From Acidobacteriota bacterium (GTDB lineage: Bacteria; Acidobacteriota; Vicinamibacteria; Vicinamibacterales; CAVVIG01), in the NCBI GenBank assembly GCA_003222455.1, contig QHWF01000161.1, positions 1 through 15,238 on the forward strand: a DNA stretch of 15,238 bases, read 5' to 3'. Below the pieces are notes generated by a model. It ran no database searches, was not told the origin of the DNA, and was given only the letters and a program-made list of their open reading frames with translations. Made by a program: the position numbers and the translations under genes. Shown in pieces: positions 6,248 to 12,731 of this stretch (its first letter is position 1; each line of letters begins with the position of its first letter).

Positions 6248-6448
6248 TCAGGCCGCCGGCGCGGACTCCATCCAGGCGCGTCGTATTTCCTTGACGAGGT
6301 AATCGGGCAGACTCGTGCCGAGCCAGCGTCGGGTGGCGCACCCCGCGAGCAGACGAAGCGGCGGCGTGGTGACAATCACGTACGCCGCCGCAATCGCTGC
6401 CGATGCGAGTACCACGTTCGCCGTCGTCCGTGCGGTGGCGCTCGTCAT
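6248..6448 (-). CDS. Small membrane protein, 66 aa
   Basis: I do not recognise a named family. From ATG 6448-6446 the protein is MTSATARTTANVVLASAAIA, continuing into one hydrophobic helix (about residues 11-27), then PPLRLLAGCATRRWLGTSLP and a charged amphipathic tail DYLVKEIRRAWMESAPAA. The reading frame is open further upstream (to 6661), but that part is Arg/Pro/Ala-rich antisense sequence to the YtxH gene, so I choose the internal ATG. It begins 16 bases after the YtxH stop (6465), with no clear Shine-Dalgarno, suggesting coupled translation. Its place within a row of YtxH/DUF948-like proteins suggests a cytoplasmic-membrane accessory role. Confidence 0.6.
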   Translation of the reverse strand: MTSATARTTANVVLASAAIAAAYVIVTTPPLRLLAGCATRRWLGTSLPDYLVKEIRRAWMESAPAA

Positions 6449-6464
6449 GATGCGGCGGGACGGG

Positions 6465-6926
6465 TCAGCTTCGGCGCGAACCGCCAGTCGGTCCTCCGCG
6501 CGGATGCTCGCTGGACGAGCCGCGAATGCTCTCGGTGCCGTACGCGGACCCGGTGCCGAACGTCGAGCTGGTACTGCCGGCGGGTGGGGTGGTCTTCGTC
6601 GCGCCCGTCGCGTCGCGGACATAGCGCTGCGCTTCATCCGTCCCGCGCGCGACGGCGTCACGCGCCTTGTCGTACACGTCGCGGCCGACCTCGCGGCCTT
6701 TCTCGGCCCACCCGCTAGCCGTCTCGGTCGCGCGGCGATATTGCTCGGACGCCGTGTTGGCGATGTTCCCGGCCTGTTCCGAGATCTGGCTGCGCAGCTC
6801 GCTGCCGGACTTGGGCGCGAACAGCATCCCGAGACCGGCGCCCAGAACCGTTCCGGTCAGAAGGCCCATCACGAAGCTCCCACCACCACCGCTCTCGTTG
6901 TCAAAACGATCGTATCCGTCTGCCAT
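6465..6926 (-). CDS. YtxH domain-containing protein
   Basis: A 153-residue protein with a YtxH domain. It has an N-terminal acidic/Gly segment, MADGYDRFDNESGGGGS, one membrane-spanning Gly-rich helix FVMGLLTGTVLGAGLGMLFAP, and the diagnostic KSGSELRSQISEQA that follows it. Then comes a long charged helix (about residues 50-105), probably coiled coil. The last 45 residues are Ser/Thr/Gly/Pro-rich and probably disordered. YtxH proteins are small stress-associated membrane proteins; no biochemical activity is established. The start is ATG 6926-6924, supported by GGAGG at 6937-6933 with a 6-base spacer; an upstream in-frame start at 6968 lacks such support. Confidence 0.85.
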   Translation of the reverse strand: MADGYDRFDNESGGGGSFVMGLLTGTVLGAGLGMLFAPKSGSELRSQISEQAGNIANTASEQYRRATETASGWAEKGREVGRDVYDKARDAVARGTDEAQRYVRDATGATKTTPPAGSTSSTFGTGSAYGTESIRGSSSEHPRGGPTGGSRRS

Positions 6927-6932
6927 ATCGAT

Positions 6933-6937
6933 CCTCC
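6933..6937 (-). promoter_or_regulatory. Ribosome binding site of the YtxH gene
   Basis: GGAGG on the minus strand, six bases before ATG 6926. It decides between that ATG and the longer open frame to 6968. Confidence 0.7.
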
Positions 6938-6983
6938 GATTCTCGGACTCCGGGTTCCGGTTCACCACGCGTTCTGCTCGTTC

Positions 6984-7373
6984 CTACGCCGCTCGTGATT
7001 GCATCATCGTTTCGAGCGCGATACGCAGACCGCGCACGATGCCGACGACCTTGCTCGTTTTTGCGCGCACGTTGGAGCGCACCCGATCGGCGGTGTCGTC
7101 CACCCGACCGATGGTCCGATGGATCGCCACGTCGACCCTTTCGGTTTCCTCTTTCACTTTCGTCGTGACCACCTTCACGTCGTCGAGAATGGTGTTGACG
7201 CGAGCCGTCAATGGAGTGATCTGTCTGATCTCGAGACCGTTGATCAGCTCCATCACACGACGGTACGCGATGAACGCCGCGACGCCCATGCCGATGATGA
7301 CAAGCGCTTCGAGCACGCTCGCTCCTGCCATGATGCCGAGCAGCAGGTTGGTTGTTCCGAGCTCCGGACTCAT
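6984..7373 (-). CDS. DUF948-like membrane-anchored coiled-coil protein
   Basis: A 129-residue protein with one N-terminal membrane helix (about residues 9-38: LLLGIMAGASVLEALVIIGM and following) and a long charged helical region. That region contains VNTILDDVKVVTTKVKEETERVDVAIHRTIGRVDDTADRV, the heptad-like pattern seen in DUF948 and similar proteins with methyl-accepting-like coiled coils. Function unknown. ATG 7373 has GAGGG about six bases upstream, and the gene starts nine bases after the stop of the preceding gene, so the two are surely co-transcribed. Confidence 0.75.
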   Translation of the reverse strand: MSPELGTTNLLLGIMAGASVLEALVIIGMGVAAFIAYRRVMELINGLEIRQITPLTARVNTILDDVKVVTTKVKEETERVDVAIHRTIGRVDDTADRVRSNVRAKTSKVVGIVRGLRIALETMMQSRAA

Positions 7374-7381
7374 ATCTGCCC

Positions 7382-7654
7382 TCAGAACGGTGATGATTGA
7401 TGGGTGCCGGGAAACTGCGACGGCTGCGTCCCGCCTTCGCCCAGCGCGTCGTTGAGTAACTTCCAGCCCTCACTGGCGACGCCGGCTGCTCGCTGGACCG
7501 TACCGCGGAAGCTGCTGAGCTCCCGCGCAAGGTCATCCAGGGCCGGCTCGAGCTGCCGCCGGAACTGCCGGCCGCGCTCCGTGAAAAACAAATAGCCCGC
7601 GGCGCCGCCGATGACAGCGCCCACAACGGTTGCGATCACTGCTTTGTCCTCCAC
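7382..7654 (-). CDS. YtxH-like small membrane protein, 90 aa
   Basis: A 90-residue protein with a short Gly/Ala-rich membrane helix, AVIATVVGAVIGGAAGYLFF, followed directly by TERGRQFRRQLEPALDDLARELSSFRGTVQRA, the T-x-x-G-R-x-x-R pattern of YtxH-like proteins. A helical tail follows. The start is GTG 7654-7652, chosen because AAGGAGG (7665-7659) lies four bases upstream. It is the first gene of the minus-strand envelope run, and its upstream region (7655-7848) must carry the operon promoter; I see no obvious one. Confidence 0.75.
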   Translation of the reverse strand: MEDKAVIATVVGAVIGGAAGYLFFTERGRQFRRQLEPALDDLARELSSFRGTVQRAAGVASEGWKLLNDALGEGGTQPSQFPGTHQSSPF

Positions 7655-7667
7655 GACGCCTCCTTCA

Positions 7668-7712
7668 TGCTGTCTTCAGCCAAACACCTGCTGTCTTCAG
7701 CCAAACACCTGC
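7668..7712. repeat. Exact tandem duplication of a 21-bp unit
   Basis: Two identical 21-bp copies (7668-7688 and 7689-7709, beginning TGCTGTCTTCAGCC) plus a few bases of a third lie just upstream of the 90-aa gene, next to its ribosome binding site. An exact copy suggests a recent slip or duplication. Confidence 0.85.
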
Positions 7713-7737
7713 GTCGACCGCTAGAAATCGAGAGGTG

Positions 7738-7838
7738 AGCGTTTCAAGGAATGTGCCACGCGTGACGCGCGTGACCAGTTCGCCCAGCAGGCGCTTTTGA
7801 CGAGATGGTCAAAGCGCCACGTCAGGAATCGAAACGCT
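7738..7838. repeat. Structured palindromic element downstream of the mla-like operon
   Basis: The outer inverted repeat is AGCGTTTC (7738-7745) with GAAACGCT (7831-7838). Inside are a perfect hairpin CACGCG-TGACG-CGCGTG (7757-7773) and a second, stronger one: 12 bases at 7790-7801 pair with 11 bases at 7808-7818, with one bulged T. It begins 10 bases after the MlaD-like stop codon on the minus strand and could end or stabilise that message, although no T run follows the stems. Confidence 0.6.
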
Positions 7839-7848
7839 AGCGCTAATT

Positions 7849-9213
7849 TTACCTTTTGCCGGGAACCTGTCGATCCAGGAACGCTGCCAATGCGGCGCCA
7901 TCCCACGGCCGGTCCTCGGGGCTCCCTGCGGCCTCCGATCCCATCGCCATGATACCGGTGGTGGTCGGATCGAGCTGAAACTTGCCGATGAGGTACTCCC
8001 GGATCATCGATGCGCGTGCCCGCGACTTTACGTACTGTTCATCGCGCGTGCCCTGCTGGGCGTACCCTTCGACAACCAGGATCCCGCTGACGAGCCGGTC
8101 GAGAAAGGGAGCAATCGCGGAGTCGAGACGCGTTTTTCCGCCGTCCGCCAGGCGTTCGTCGCCCTGGTGTGCTGGATCCGGTTCGAACAGCACGGCCGAC
8201 GTCAGCCAGACGCGGGCCACGATCCGCCGGTTGCCGCGGGTCAGCAGACCTGCTCGATATTGCGTCGGCGAGACGCCGGCCAGATTGAAGTAGCCGCGCT
8301 CGTTGAAGAAGCCGCGGAACAGGAAGTTGTGTTTCAGTGCCTCCATGTTGTCGGCAAAGCTCGTCATCGCCGACCGCGCATCGTCCATCGTCTGCCGGAG
8401 GTTGGCCGTCAGTCCCGCGACCGGACCATTCTTCGACTGGAAATCGCTGAGCACCTTTTTGGCCTGCTCCATCACTTCGCGCGCATTGGAAGTGATTTCG
8501 TCTGCCTGCGCGGCCACGCTGATGGCGCGCCGATACAGCGTGTCGTCGGTCAGGAACTTGCCGAGCGTGCCTTCGCCCTTCCGGAGCGCTTCGGAAATCT
8601 CGGCGGCGTTGACGCTGATCCGCGCGCCGGCCGACGTCATAATCTTGATGTCGCCCTGGACCGTGGCAATCAGGCTGTTCGCGTTGTTCACGGTTTGCGT
8701 AATCGCAGCGAGACCGGTCTCGAGCTCGTGCTGAATGCTTTCAATCGCCGCATTCACTCGCCTGATGGTTTCGCTCATCTGCTGCATCAAATCGGCCAGG
8801 GCGAATGGCTCCTTGCCGCGGATCGTCGAGCCTGGCGGCGCCACGGCCGCGTAATCGCTGCCGGCAGCGATGGCGAGAAAAGTTCCGCCCACAAGTCCTT
8901 CCGTTTCGATCGTCGCGACAGAATCGGTACGCACCAGCTGATGGAGATCCTCGATGATTTCGAGCTGGACCTGGAATTTCTGGCTCGGCCGGCCTGGCGG
9001 CAGGATCTGGATCACGGAACCGGCCTTGGCACCGGCCACGCGAACGATCGCGCCGGGTTGCAAGCCGGTAATACGGGCGAACTGCGTGTACAGCGTGAAC
9101 TTCGTCGCGAACGCCATCCGGCGGTCGCCGATCATGAACAATCCGATCGCGAAGAGCAGCAGGCCGGCGATCACGAAAATACCAACGCCGGTCGCGCGCG
9201 CGGCGCCCGGCAA
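7849..9213 (-). CDS. mlaD: MlaD/Mce-family substrate-binding protein with OmpA-like C-terminal region
   Basis: A 454-residue membrane-anchored Mce protein, the periplasmic lipid-binding part of an Mla-type ABC transporter. Residues about 8-29 are the anchor helix and 37-115 the MlaD domain (GLQPGAIVRVAGAKAGSVIQI, TIETEGLVGGTFLAI). Residues about 135-295 are a long helical stretch with the Mce-typical GEGTLGKFLTDDTLY (213-227). Residues about 331-445 look like an OmpA C-terminal fold: RLDSAIAPFLDRL, ILVVEGYAQQGTRDEQY, SRARASMIREYLIG, IMAMGSEAAGSP. The peptidoglycan-binding Asp of the GHTD motif is replaced (GYAQ), while the Arg-rich helix start remains. E. coli MlaD is only about 183 residues and lacks this end. 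The TTG start abuts the TAA stop of the ATPase gene (TAATTG), with GGAGG upstream. MlaD call sure; OmpA-like part is inference. Confidence 0.88.
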   Translation of the reverse strand: MPGAARATGVGIFVIAGLLLFAIGLFMIGDRRMAFATKFTLYTQFARITGLQPGAIVRVAGAKAGSVIQILPPGRPSQKFQVQLEIIEDLHQLVRTDSVATIETEGLVGGTFLAIAAGSDYAAVAPPGSTIRGKEPFALADLMQQMSETIRRVNAAIESIQHELETGLAAITQTVNNANSLIATVQGDIKIMTSAGARISVNAAEISEALRKGEGTLGKFLTDDTLYRRAISVAAQADEITSNAREVMEQAKKVLSDFQSKNGPVAGLTANLRQTMDDARSAMTSFADNMEALKHNFLFRGFFNERGYFNLAGVSPTQYRAGLLTRGNRRIVARVWLTSAVLFEPDPAHQGDERLADGGKTRLDSAIAPFLDRLVSGILVVEGYAQQGTRDEQYVKSRARASMIREYLIGKFQLDPTTTGIMAMGSEAAGSPEDRPWDGAALAAFLDRQVPGKR

Positions 9214-9963
9214 TTACCCGCCTCCCTGCGAGCGCATGAACGCCTGCACCAGCGGCTCGCGGTCGCGATCCAGCTCGCTCGCGGTTCCCCGCGCCACGAG
9301 GCGGCCATCGTGCAGCAGCGCCAGTTCGTCGCCGATTGCGCGGGCACTGGGAATGTTATGGGTCACCACCACCAGCGTCGTCCCTGCACGTTTTCTCTCC
9401 ACCAGCAATTCGTCGATCTCACGGGACGTGATGGGATCGAGGCCGGCGCTCGGCTCATCGACGAGAAGAATGCCGGGATCCAACGCCATGGCACGTGCCA
9501 GCGCCGCGCGCTTCTTCATGCCGCCCGACAAGTCGGCGGGCATCTTGTCGAACTCGCGCTCCAGACCGACGTCGGCCAGCTTCTGCTGGGCGCGATCGCG
9601 AATCTCGTGGTCCGACAGGCGCGTGTGCCGGCGCAGCGGAAACGCGGCATTTTCGCCGACGGTCATGGAATCGAACAGCGCCGCGTTCTGAAACAGAAAG
9701 CCGATGTGTTTTCGGACCTCCGTCAGCCCCCGCGCGTCGAGCGGGCCGATGTCGCGGCCTTCGATCAGGATACGCCCCGCGTCGGGACGCATGAGCCCGA
9801 TGATGTGCCGCAGCGCCACGCTCTTGCCGGTGCCGCTTCGGCCGAGCAGGACGAACGCGGTGCCCTTCGGAATGTCCAACGTCACGTCGTCCAGCACTCG
9901 ATGCGTGCCGAAGCTCTTGCTGACGTGATCGAGACGTACGATCGGGTCGCGGCTGCCGGTCAC
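9214..9963 (-). CDS. mlaF: MlaF-like ABC transporter ATP-binding protein
   Basis: A 249-residue cytoplasmic ATPase of the Mla/Mce (MkI) lipid-transport family. It has Walker A GRSGTGKS (residues 41-48), the Q-loop FLFQNAALFDSMTVGEN (Gln91) that is characteristic of MlaF, and signature LSGGMKKRAALARA (144-157). It also has Walker B ILLVDEPSAGLDPI (164-177) and the switch VTHN (His201). All catalytic residues are present and the length is normal. The start is GTG 9963-9961, overlapping the TGA of the permease gene in a GTGA overlap; its own stop abuts the MlaD-like start. This tight spacing marks a single operon and fixed stoichiometry. Confidence 0.95.
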   Translation of the reverse strand: MTGSRDPIVRLDHVSKSFGTHRVLDDVTLDIPKGTAFVLLGRSGTGKSVALRHIIGLMRPDAGRILIEGRDIGPLDARGLTEVRKHIGFLFQNAALFDSMTVGENAAFPLRRHTRLSDHEIRDRAQQKLADVGLEREFDKMPADLSGGMKKRAALARAMALDPGILLVDEPSAGLDPITSREIDELLVERKRAGTTLVVVTHNIPSARAIGDELALLHDGRLVARGTASELDRDREPLVQAFMRSQGGG

Positions 9964-10760
9964 GCCGGCCCCTGCGGATAGAAAAAGAAGATGATCTTCA
10001 CCAGGATCACATCGCTCAGAATAATGAGAATCGACGCCATGACGACGCTGCGTGTCGAAGCTTCGCCGACGCCCTCGGTCCCGCGGCTGGTGGTAAACCC
10101 GAGGTAGCTCGCGACAACGCCGATGAGATACCCGAACACCATGGTTTTGAGCGTCGCCGGGATGAAATCCGAGTACTCCAGGTAGGTGAACGACCGCTCG
10201 AAATACAGCTGCCAGGGCATGCCCGACACCACCGCCTCGGCGACGTACCCGCCCAGGATGCCGGCAAAATCGATCATCGCGGTGAGCAGCGGCATCGCGA
10301 TCACGCAGGCGATGACGCGCGTGACGGCGAGGTACTTGAACGCGTCGACCGCGTTCGCTTCGAGCGCGTCGATCTGTTCGGTCACGCGCATCGCGCCGAT
10401 CTCGGCGCCGATGCCCGCACCGACGCGGCCCGACACCAGCAGGCCGGCCGTCAGCGGTCCCGTTTCGCGAATCAGGGCGAGCGCAAGGCCGGCCGGGATC
10501 AACGCCTCGGCGCCGAACCGGGCGAGCGTCGCGCGCGTGTGCATCGAGAGGACGACACCGATCGCGAAGCCCGAGATCAGGATCAACGGCATCGAGCGGA
10601 GGCCGAACTGATAGATGTGGCGGGCGATTTCGCCGAATTCGAAAGGTGGGCGGAACGCGTCGACGAGAGCGCGGAAGCCGAACGTCGCAAGCGATCCGGT
10701 GAACTCGAAGAAGCCGAGGGCAGCGGCGCCCACGCGATCGACGAGCGGCGGTTGTGGCAT
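9960..10760 (-). CDS. mlaE: MlaE-like ABC transporter permease
   Basis: A 266-residue integral membrane permease of the MlaE/YrbE family, part of the inner-membrane complex that moves phospholipids between the membranes. Family landmarks are RSMPLILISGFAIGVVLSMH, LALIRETGPLTAGLLVSGRVGAGIGAEIGAMRVTEQIDALEAN (the conserved cytoplasmic motif) and LGFTTSRGTEGVGEASTRSVV near the end, with five or so hydrophobic helices. ATG 10760 is followed by an N-terminal amphipathic stretch typical of MlaE; only a weak AGGG lies upstream. It is the first gene of the operon. Its upstream region is occupied within 25 bases by palindromic elements, so the promoter is either inside them or beyond. Confidence 0.94.
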   Translation of the reverse strand: MPQPPLVDRVGAAALGFFEFTGSLATFGFRALVDAFRPPFEFGEIARHIYQFGLRSMPLILISGFAIGVVLSMHTRATLARFGAEALIPAGLALALIRETGPLTAGLLVSGRVGAGIGAEIGAMRVTEQIDALEANAVDAFKYLAVTRVIACVIAMPLLTAMIDFAGILGGYVAEAVVSGMPWQLYFERSFTYLEYSDFIPATLKTMVFGYLIGVVASYLGFTTSRGTEGVGEASTRSVVMASILIILSDVILVKIIFFFYPQGPA

Positions 10761-10784
10761 CCCTGCTGGAACCTAGAGCGAGCT

Positions 10785-10867
10785 ACCACAGAGGACGCGG
10801 AGGACGCGGAGATCCCATCCTGAAAGGCAACTGGATGTTGCCTCCTGTCCTCTGTGTCCTCCGTGGT
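10785..10867. repeat. Nested palindromic element upstream of the mlaE-like gene
   Basis: Outer arms at 10785-10805 and 10847-10867 are 21 bases long and match as inverted repeats at 18 of 21 positions (ACCACAGAGGAC... against GTCCTCTGTG...). Inside is a perfect 7-bp hairpin AGGCAAC-TGGAT-GTTGCCT (10825-10843). The arms themselves are built of repeated GAGGAC units. From memory, similar purine-rich palindromes recur between genes in many high-GC environmental genomes; I know no name for them. Confidence 0.75.
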
Positions 10868-10891
10868 GGAGTTTTCTCAGATGCGCTCCTA

Positions 10892-11053
10892 AGTGCTGAC
10901 TTTCATAAATACGGTGGCATTCGGCCGGCGATGCATCCCGCCTCGCGGCGTTGCTCGTCGGTCAAATACTCCCGGTATTCTCCCTCCTCGCGCCTTGCGA
11001 CGCGGGCGCCTCGCCGCCCTCGGTGCGTCACCGTATTTATGAAAGGCAGCACT
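10892..11053. mobile_element. MITE-like element with 25-bp terminal inverted repeats
   Basis: The ends 10892-10916 and 11029-11053 are inverted repeats identical at 24 of 25 positions; their inner part reads TTTCATAAATACGGTG. The 162-bp element has no protein-coding content. It is flanked by the direct repeats TAA or, counting into the arms, CTAAGT (10889-10894 and 11052-11057), which could be a target duplication. AT-rich ends on a GC-rich core, short length and lack of a transposase fit a non-autonomous element. The right end supplies the TAG stop codon of the regulator gene (11054-11052). Confidence 0.65.
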
Positions 11054-12479
11054 AAGTTGCCACCTGGTTCGCAGCACCGGAGCTCGAGCTCGGCGGTGTG
11101 CGGGCGGCCTTGCCTGCGTCGCGGATGTCGTGCTTTTTCATCTTGCTGTACAGCGTCGGGCGATAGAGACCGAGGATTTGCGCCGCCTCCTGTTTGTTCC
11201 AGTTCGTCCGCTGCAGCGTCTGGAGAATCGCCATCTTCTCGATCTCGGCGAGCGTGCGATGCGGCGGAATCACGAAATCGGTGGAACTGGTCGACTCCTC
11301 GCGGATCGATTCCGGCAGATCGGCCACCGCGATTTCGCTGCCCTTGGCGACCAGGACGGCTCGCTCGATGGCATTCTCGAGCTCACGGACATTGCCCGGC
11401 CAGCGGTTCCGAATCAACAGGTGGTACACCGACGGCGCGAGGGTCTTGACGTTTTTCTGATACCGCTGCCTGAACTTGTCGAGAAAGTAATCGCACAACA
11501 GCGGGATGTCCTCGGTCCGTTCGCGGAGCGGCGGCACCCGCAAGGTGATCGTGTTGATCCGGAAATAGAGGTCTTCGCGCAGCCGCCCGTCCCGCAGCGC
11601 GGTATCGAGATCGATATTCGTCGCACAGATGAGCCTGAAATCGACGTGGACGATTCGATCGCTGCCGATCGGCCGGTATTCGCGCTCCTGCAGCACCCGC
11701 AGCAGCTTCGTCTGCAGATACGTCGGCATCTCGCCGATCTCGTCGAGCAGCAGCGAGCCGCCTTCGGCCATCTCGAAGAGGCCCTCCTTGTCCAGCGAGG
11801 CGCCGGTGAACGCGCCTTTCTTGTAGCCGAACAGCTCCGACTCGATCAGATCCTTGGGAATCGCCGCGCAGTTGATCTTGATGAACGGGCCCTTCGATCG
11901 CTTGCTGTTGTAATGGATCGCGTTGGCGATCAGCTCCTTGCCGGTCCCGTTCTCGCCCTGGATGAGAATATTCGCCTCGCTCGCCGCCACGCTTTCGATG
12001 AGCTCGAAGAGCTCCTGCATCTTCTTGCTCTTGCCGATCACGTTCTGGAACTTGTACCGGTCCTGCAGCTTCGCTTTGAGCTGTTCGTTTTCGTCGATCA
12101 GCGTCCTCTGCTTGATGGCCTTCTCGAGCTTGTCGAGCAGACGCTCGGCGTCGACCGGCTTCTCGAGAAAGTCGAACGCGCCGGCCTTTACCGCTTCGAC
12201 GGATCGCGGGATGTTCCCCTGCCCGGTGATCACGATCACCTCAGCTTCGGGGTCGATCTGTTTGAACTTCCGCACGAGCTCGATCCCGTCGACGTCGGGG
12301 AGCATCATGTCGGTGATGACGGAATCGGGTCGCCAGGTCTTGAACAGCTCTTCACCGCGCGTTCCGATCAGCGCGGTCCGCACGTCGTATCCGGCATGTT
12401 CAAGCAGGATCTTGAGCCACTCTGTCATCGCCGGTTCATCATCGATGGCGAGGACGCGCTTCTTGCGTTTCAGACTCAT
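11052..12479 (-). CDS. Sigma-54-dependent response regulator, NtrC family
   Basis: A 475-residue activator with three domains. The receiver (about 8-120) has the acidic pocket Asp13/Asp14, phospho-acceptor Asp57 in VITDMMLPD and Lys107 in FLEKPVD. The AAA+ domain (about 145-385) has Walker A GENGTGKE (175-182), intact GAFTGA (222-227), which contacts sigma-54, and Walker B LLLDEI (243-248). The Fis-type helix-turn-helix (about 411-453) is NKQEAAQILGLYRPTLYSKM. It should be activated by phosphorylation to drive sigma-54 promoters; no histidine kinase gene is in the window. ATG 12479 is chosen because homology begins at KKRVLAIDDE; the longer TTG start at 12515 would lie in the promoter. No Shine-Dalgarno is visible. 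The last 15 residues are Ser/Ala-rich, and the stop codon comes from the adjacent palindromic element. Confidence 0.92.
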   Translation of the reverse strand: MSLKRKKRVLAIDDEPAMTEWLKILLEHAGYDVRTALIGTRGEELFKTWRPDSVITDMMLPDVDGIELVRKFKQIDPEAEVIVITGQGNIPRSVEAVKAGAFDFLEKPVDAERLLDKLEKAIKQRTLIDENEQLKAKLQDRYKFQNVIGKSKKMQELFELIESVAASEANILIQGENGTGKELIANAIHYNSKRSKGPFIKINCAAIPKDLIESELFGYKKGAFTGASLDKEGLFEMAEGGSLLLDEIGEMPTYLQTKLLRVLQEREYRPIGSDRIVHVDFRLICATNIDLDTALRDGRLREDLYFRINTITLRVPPLRERTEDIPLLCDYFLDKFRQRYQKNVKTLAPSVYHLLIRNRWPGNVRELENAIERAVLVAKGSEIAVADLPESIREESTSSTDFVIPPHRTLAEIEKMAILQTLQRTNWNKQEAAQILGLYRPTLYSKMKKHDIRDAGKAARTPPSSSSGAANQVAT

Positions 12480-12487
12480 GATCGTGA

Positions 12488-12515
12488 AGTGTAAAGAAAA
12501 AGCGTCATAAGTCAA
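12488..12515 (-). promoter_or_regulatory. Sigma-70-like promoter of the NtrC-type regulator
   Basis: On the minus strand TTGACT (12515-12510) and TACACT (12493-12488) are separated by 16 bases, a good match to a housekeeping promoter. Transcription would begin within a few bases of ATG 12479, implying a leaderless or nearly leaderless mRNA, in line with the lack of a ribosome binding site. Confidence 0.45.
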
Positions 12516-12650
12516 TACACATTTTGTAACTACGTCGTCTTTTCATGCATCGCAGCCGAGCTCGAGCAACGACCGGCACCGCGCGCGTTATTTTCGTCGG
12601 CCGGAAAGACAGTCGTCGGTCATCAGTCGGTCAGTCTCAGTCGACCGTTA
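12516..12650. other. Intergenic region upstream of mccB, left part
   Basis: No gene is visible. The part from about 12610 to 12645 is GTC-rich (CAGTCGTC, CAGTCGGTCAG, TCTCAGTCG) and is complementary in style to the GAC-rich repeat that follows, so the two could form an imperfect long hairpin. Confidence 0.4.
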
Positions 12651-12731
12651 CGACTGACGACTCAGACTGAGGACTGACGACTCAGACTGAGGACTGACGA
12701 CTTAGACTGAGGACTGACGACTGACGACTGA
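12651..12731. repeat. 20-bp tandem repeat abutting the mccB start codon
   Basis: Three adjacent 20-bp units (12661-12680, 12681-12700, 12701-12720; unit CTCAGACTGAGGACTGACGA, the third with one C-to-T change) are flanked by partial units on both sides. The array ends one base before ATG 12733. It contains no ribosome binding site at a normal distance; the nearest GAGG is about 20 bases away. Confidence 0.85.

Noticed and set aside
6160..6375. Longer N terminus for YihY (to 370 residues)
   Set aside because: The added residues are Arg/Pro/Ala-rich, unlike the family, and overlap the 66-aa gene; GTG 6159 fits normal length.
7790..7818. Classical rho-independent terminator
   Set aside because: The stem is strong but no T run follows on the minus strand, and it lies within a larger inverted repeat, so I list it as a structured element.
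8167..9981. 604-codon open frame on the plus strand
   Set aside because: It is antisense to the MlaD- and MlaF-like genes and rich in Arg, His and Gln with no family pattern.
10889..11077. Small open frame inside the MITE-like element
   Set aside because: It runs through both terminal repeats and has no protein-like pattern or ribosome binding site.
11130..12494. 454-codon open frame on the plus strand
   Set aside because: It is antisense to the NtrC-type regulator; the minus strand carries all conserved motifs.
12480..12515. TTG start at 12515 for the regulator
   Set aside because: It would add 12 residues outside the receiver domain and place the start in the likely -35 box.
12651..12731. 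CRISPR-like array
   Set aside because: The 20-bp units are directly adjacent with no unique spacers, so this is a tandem repeat.
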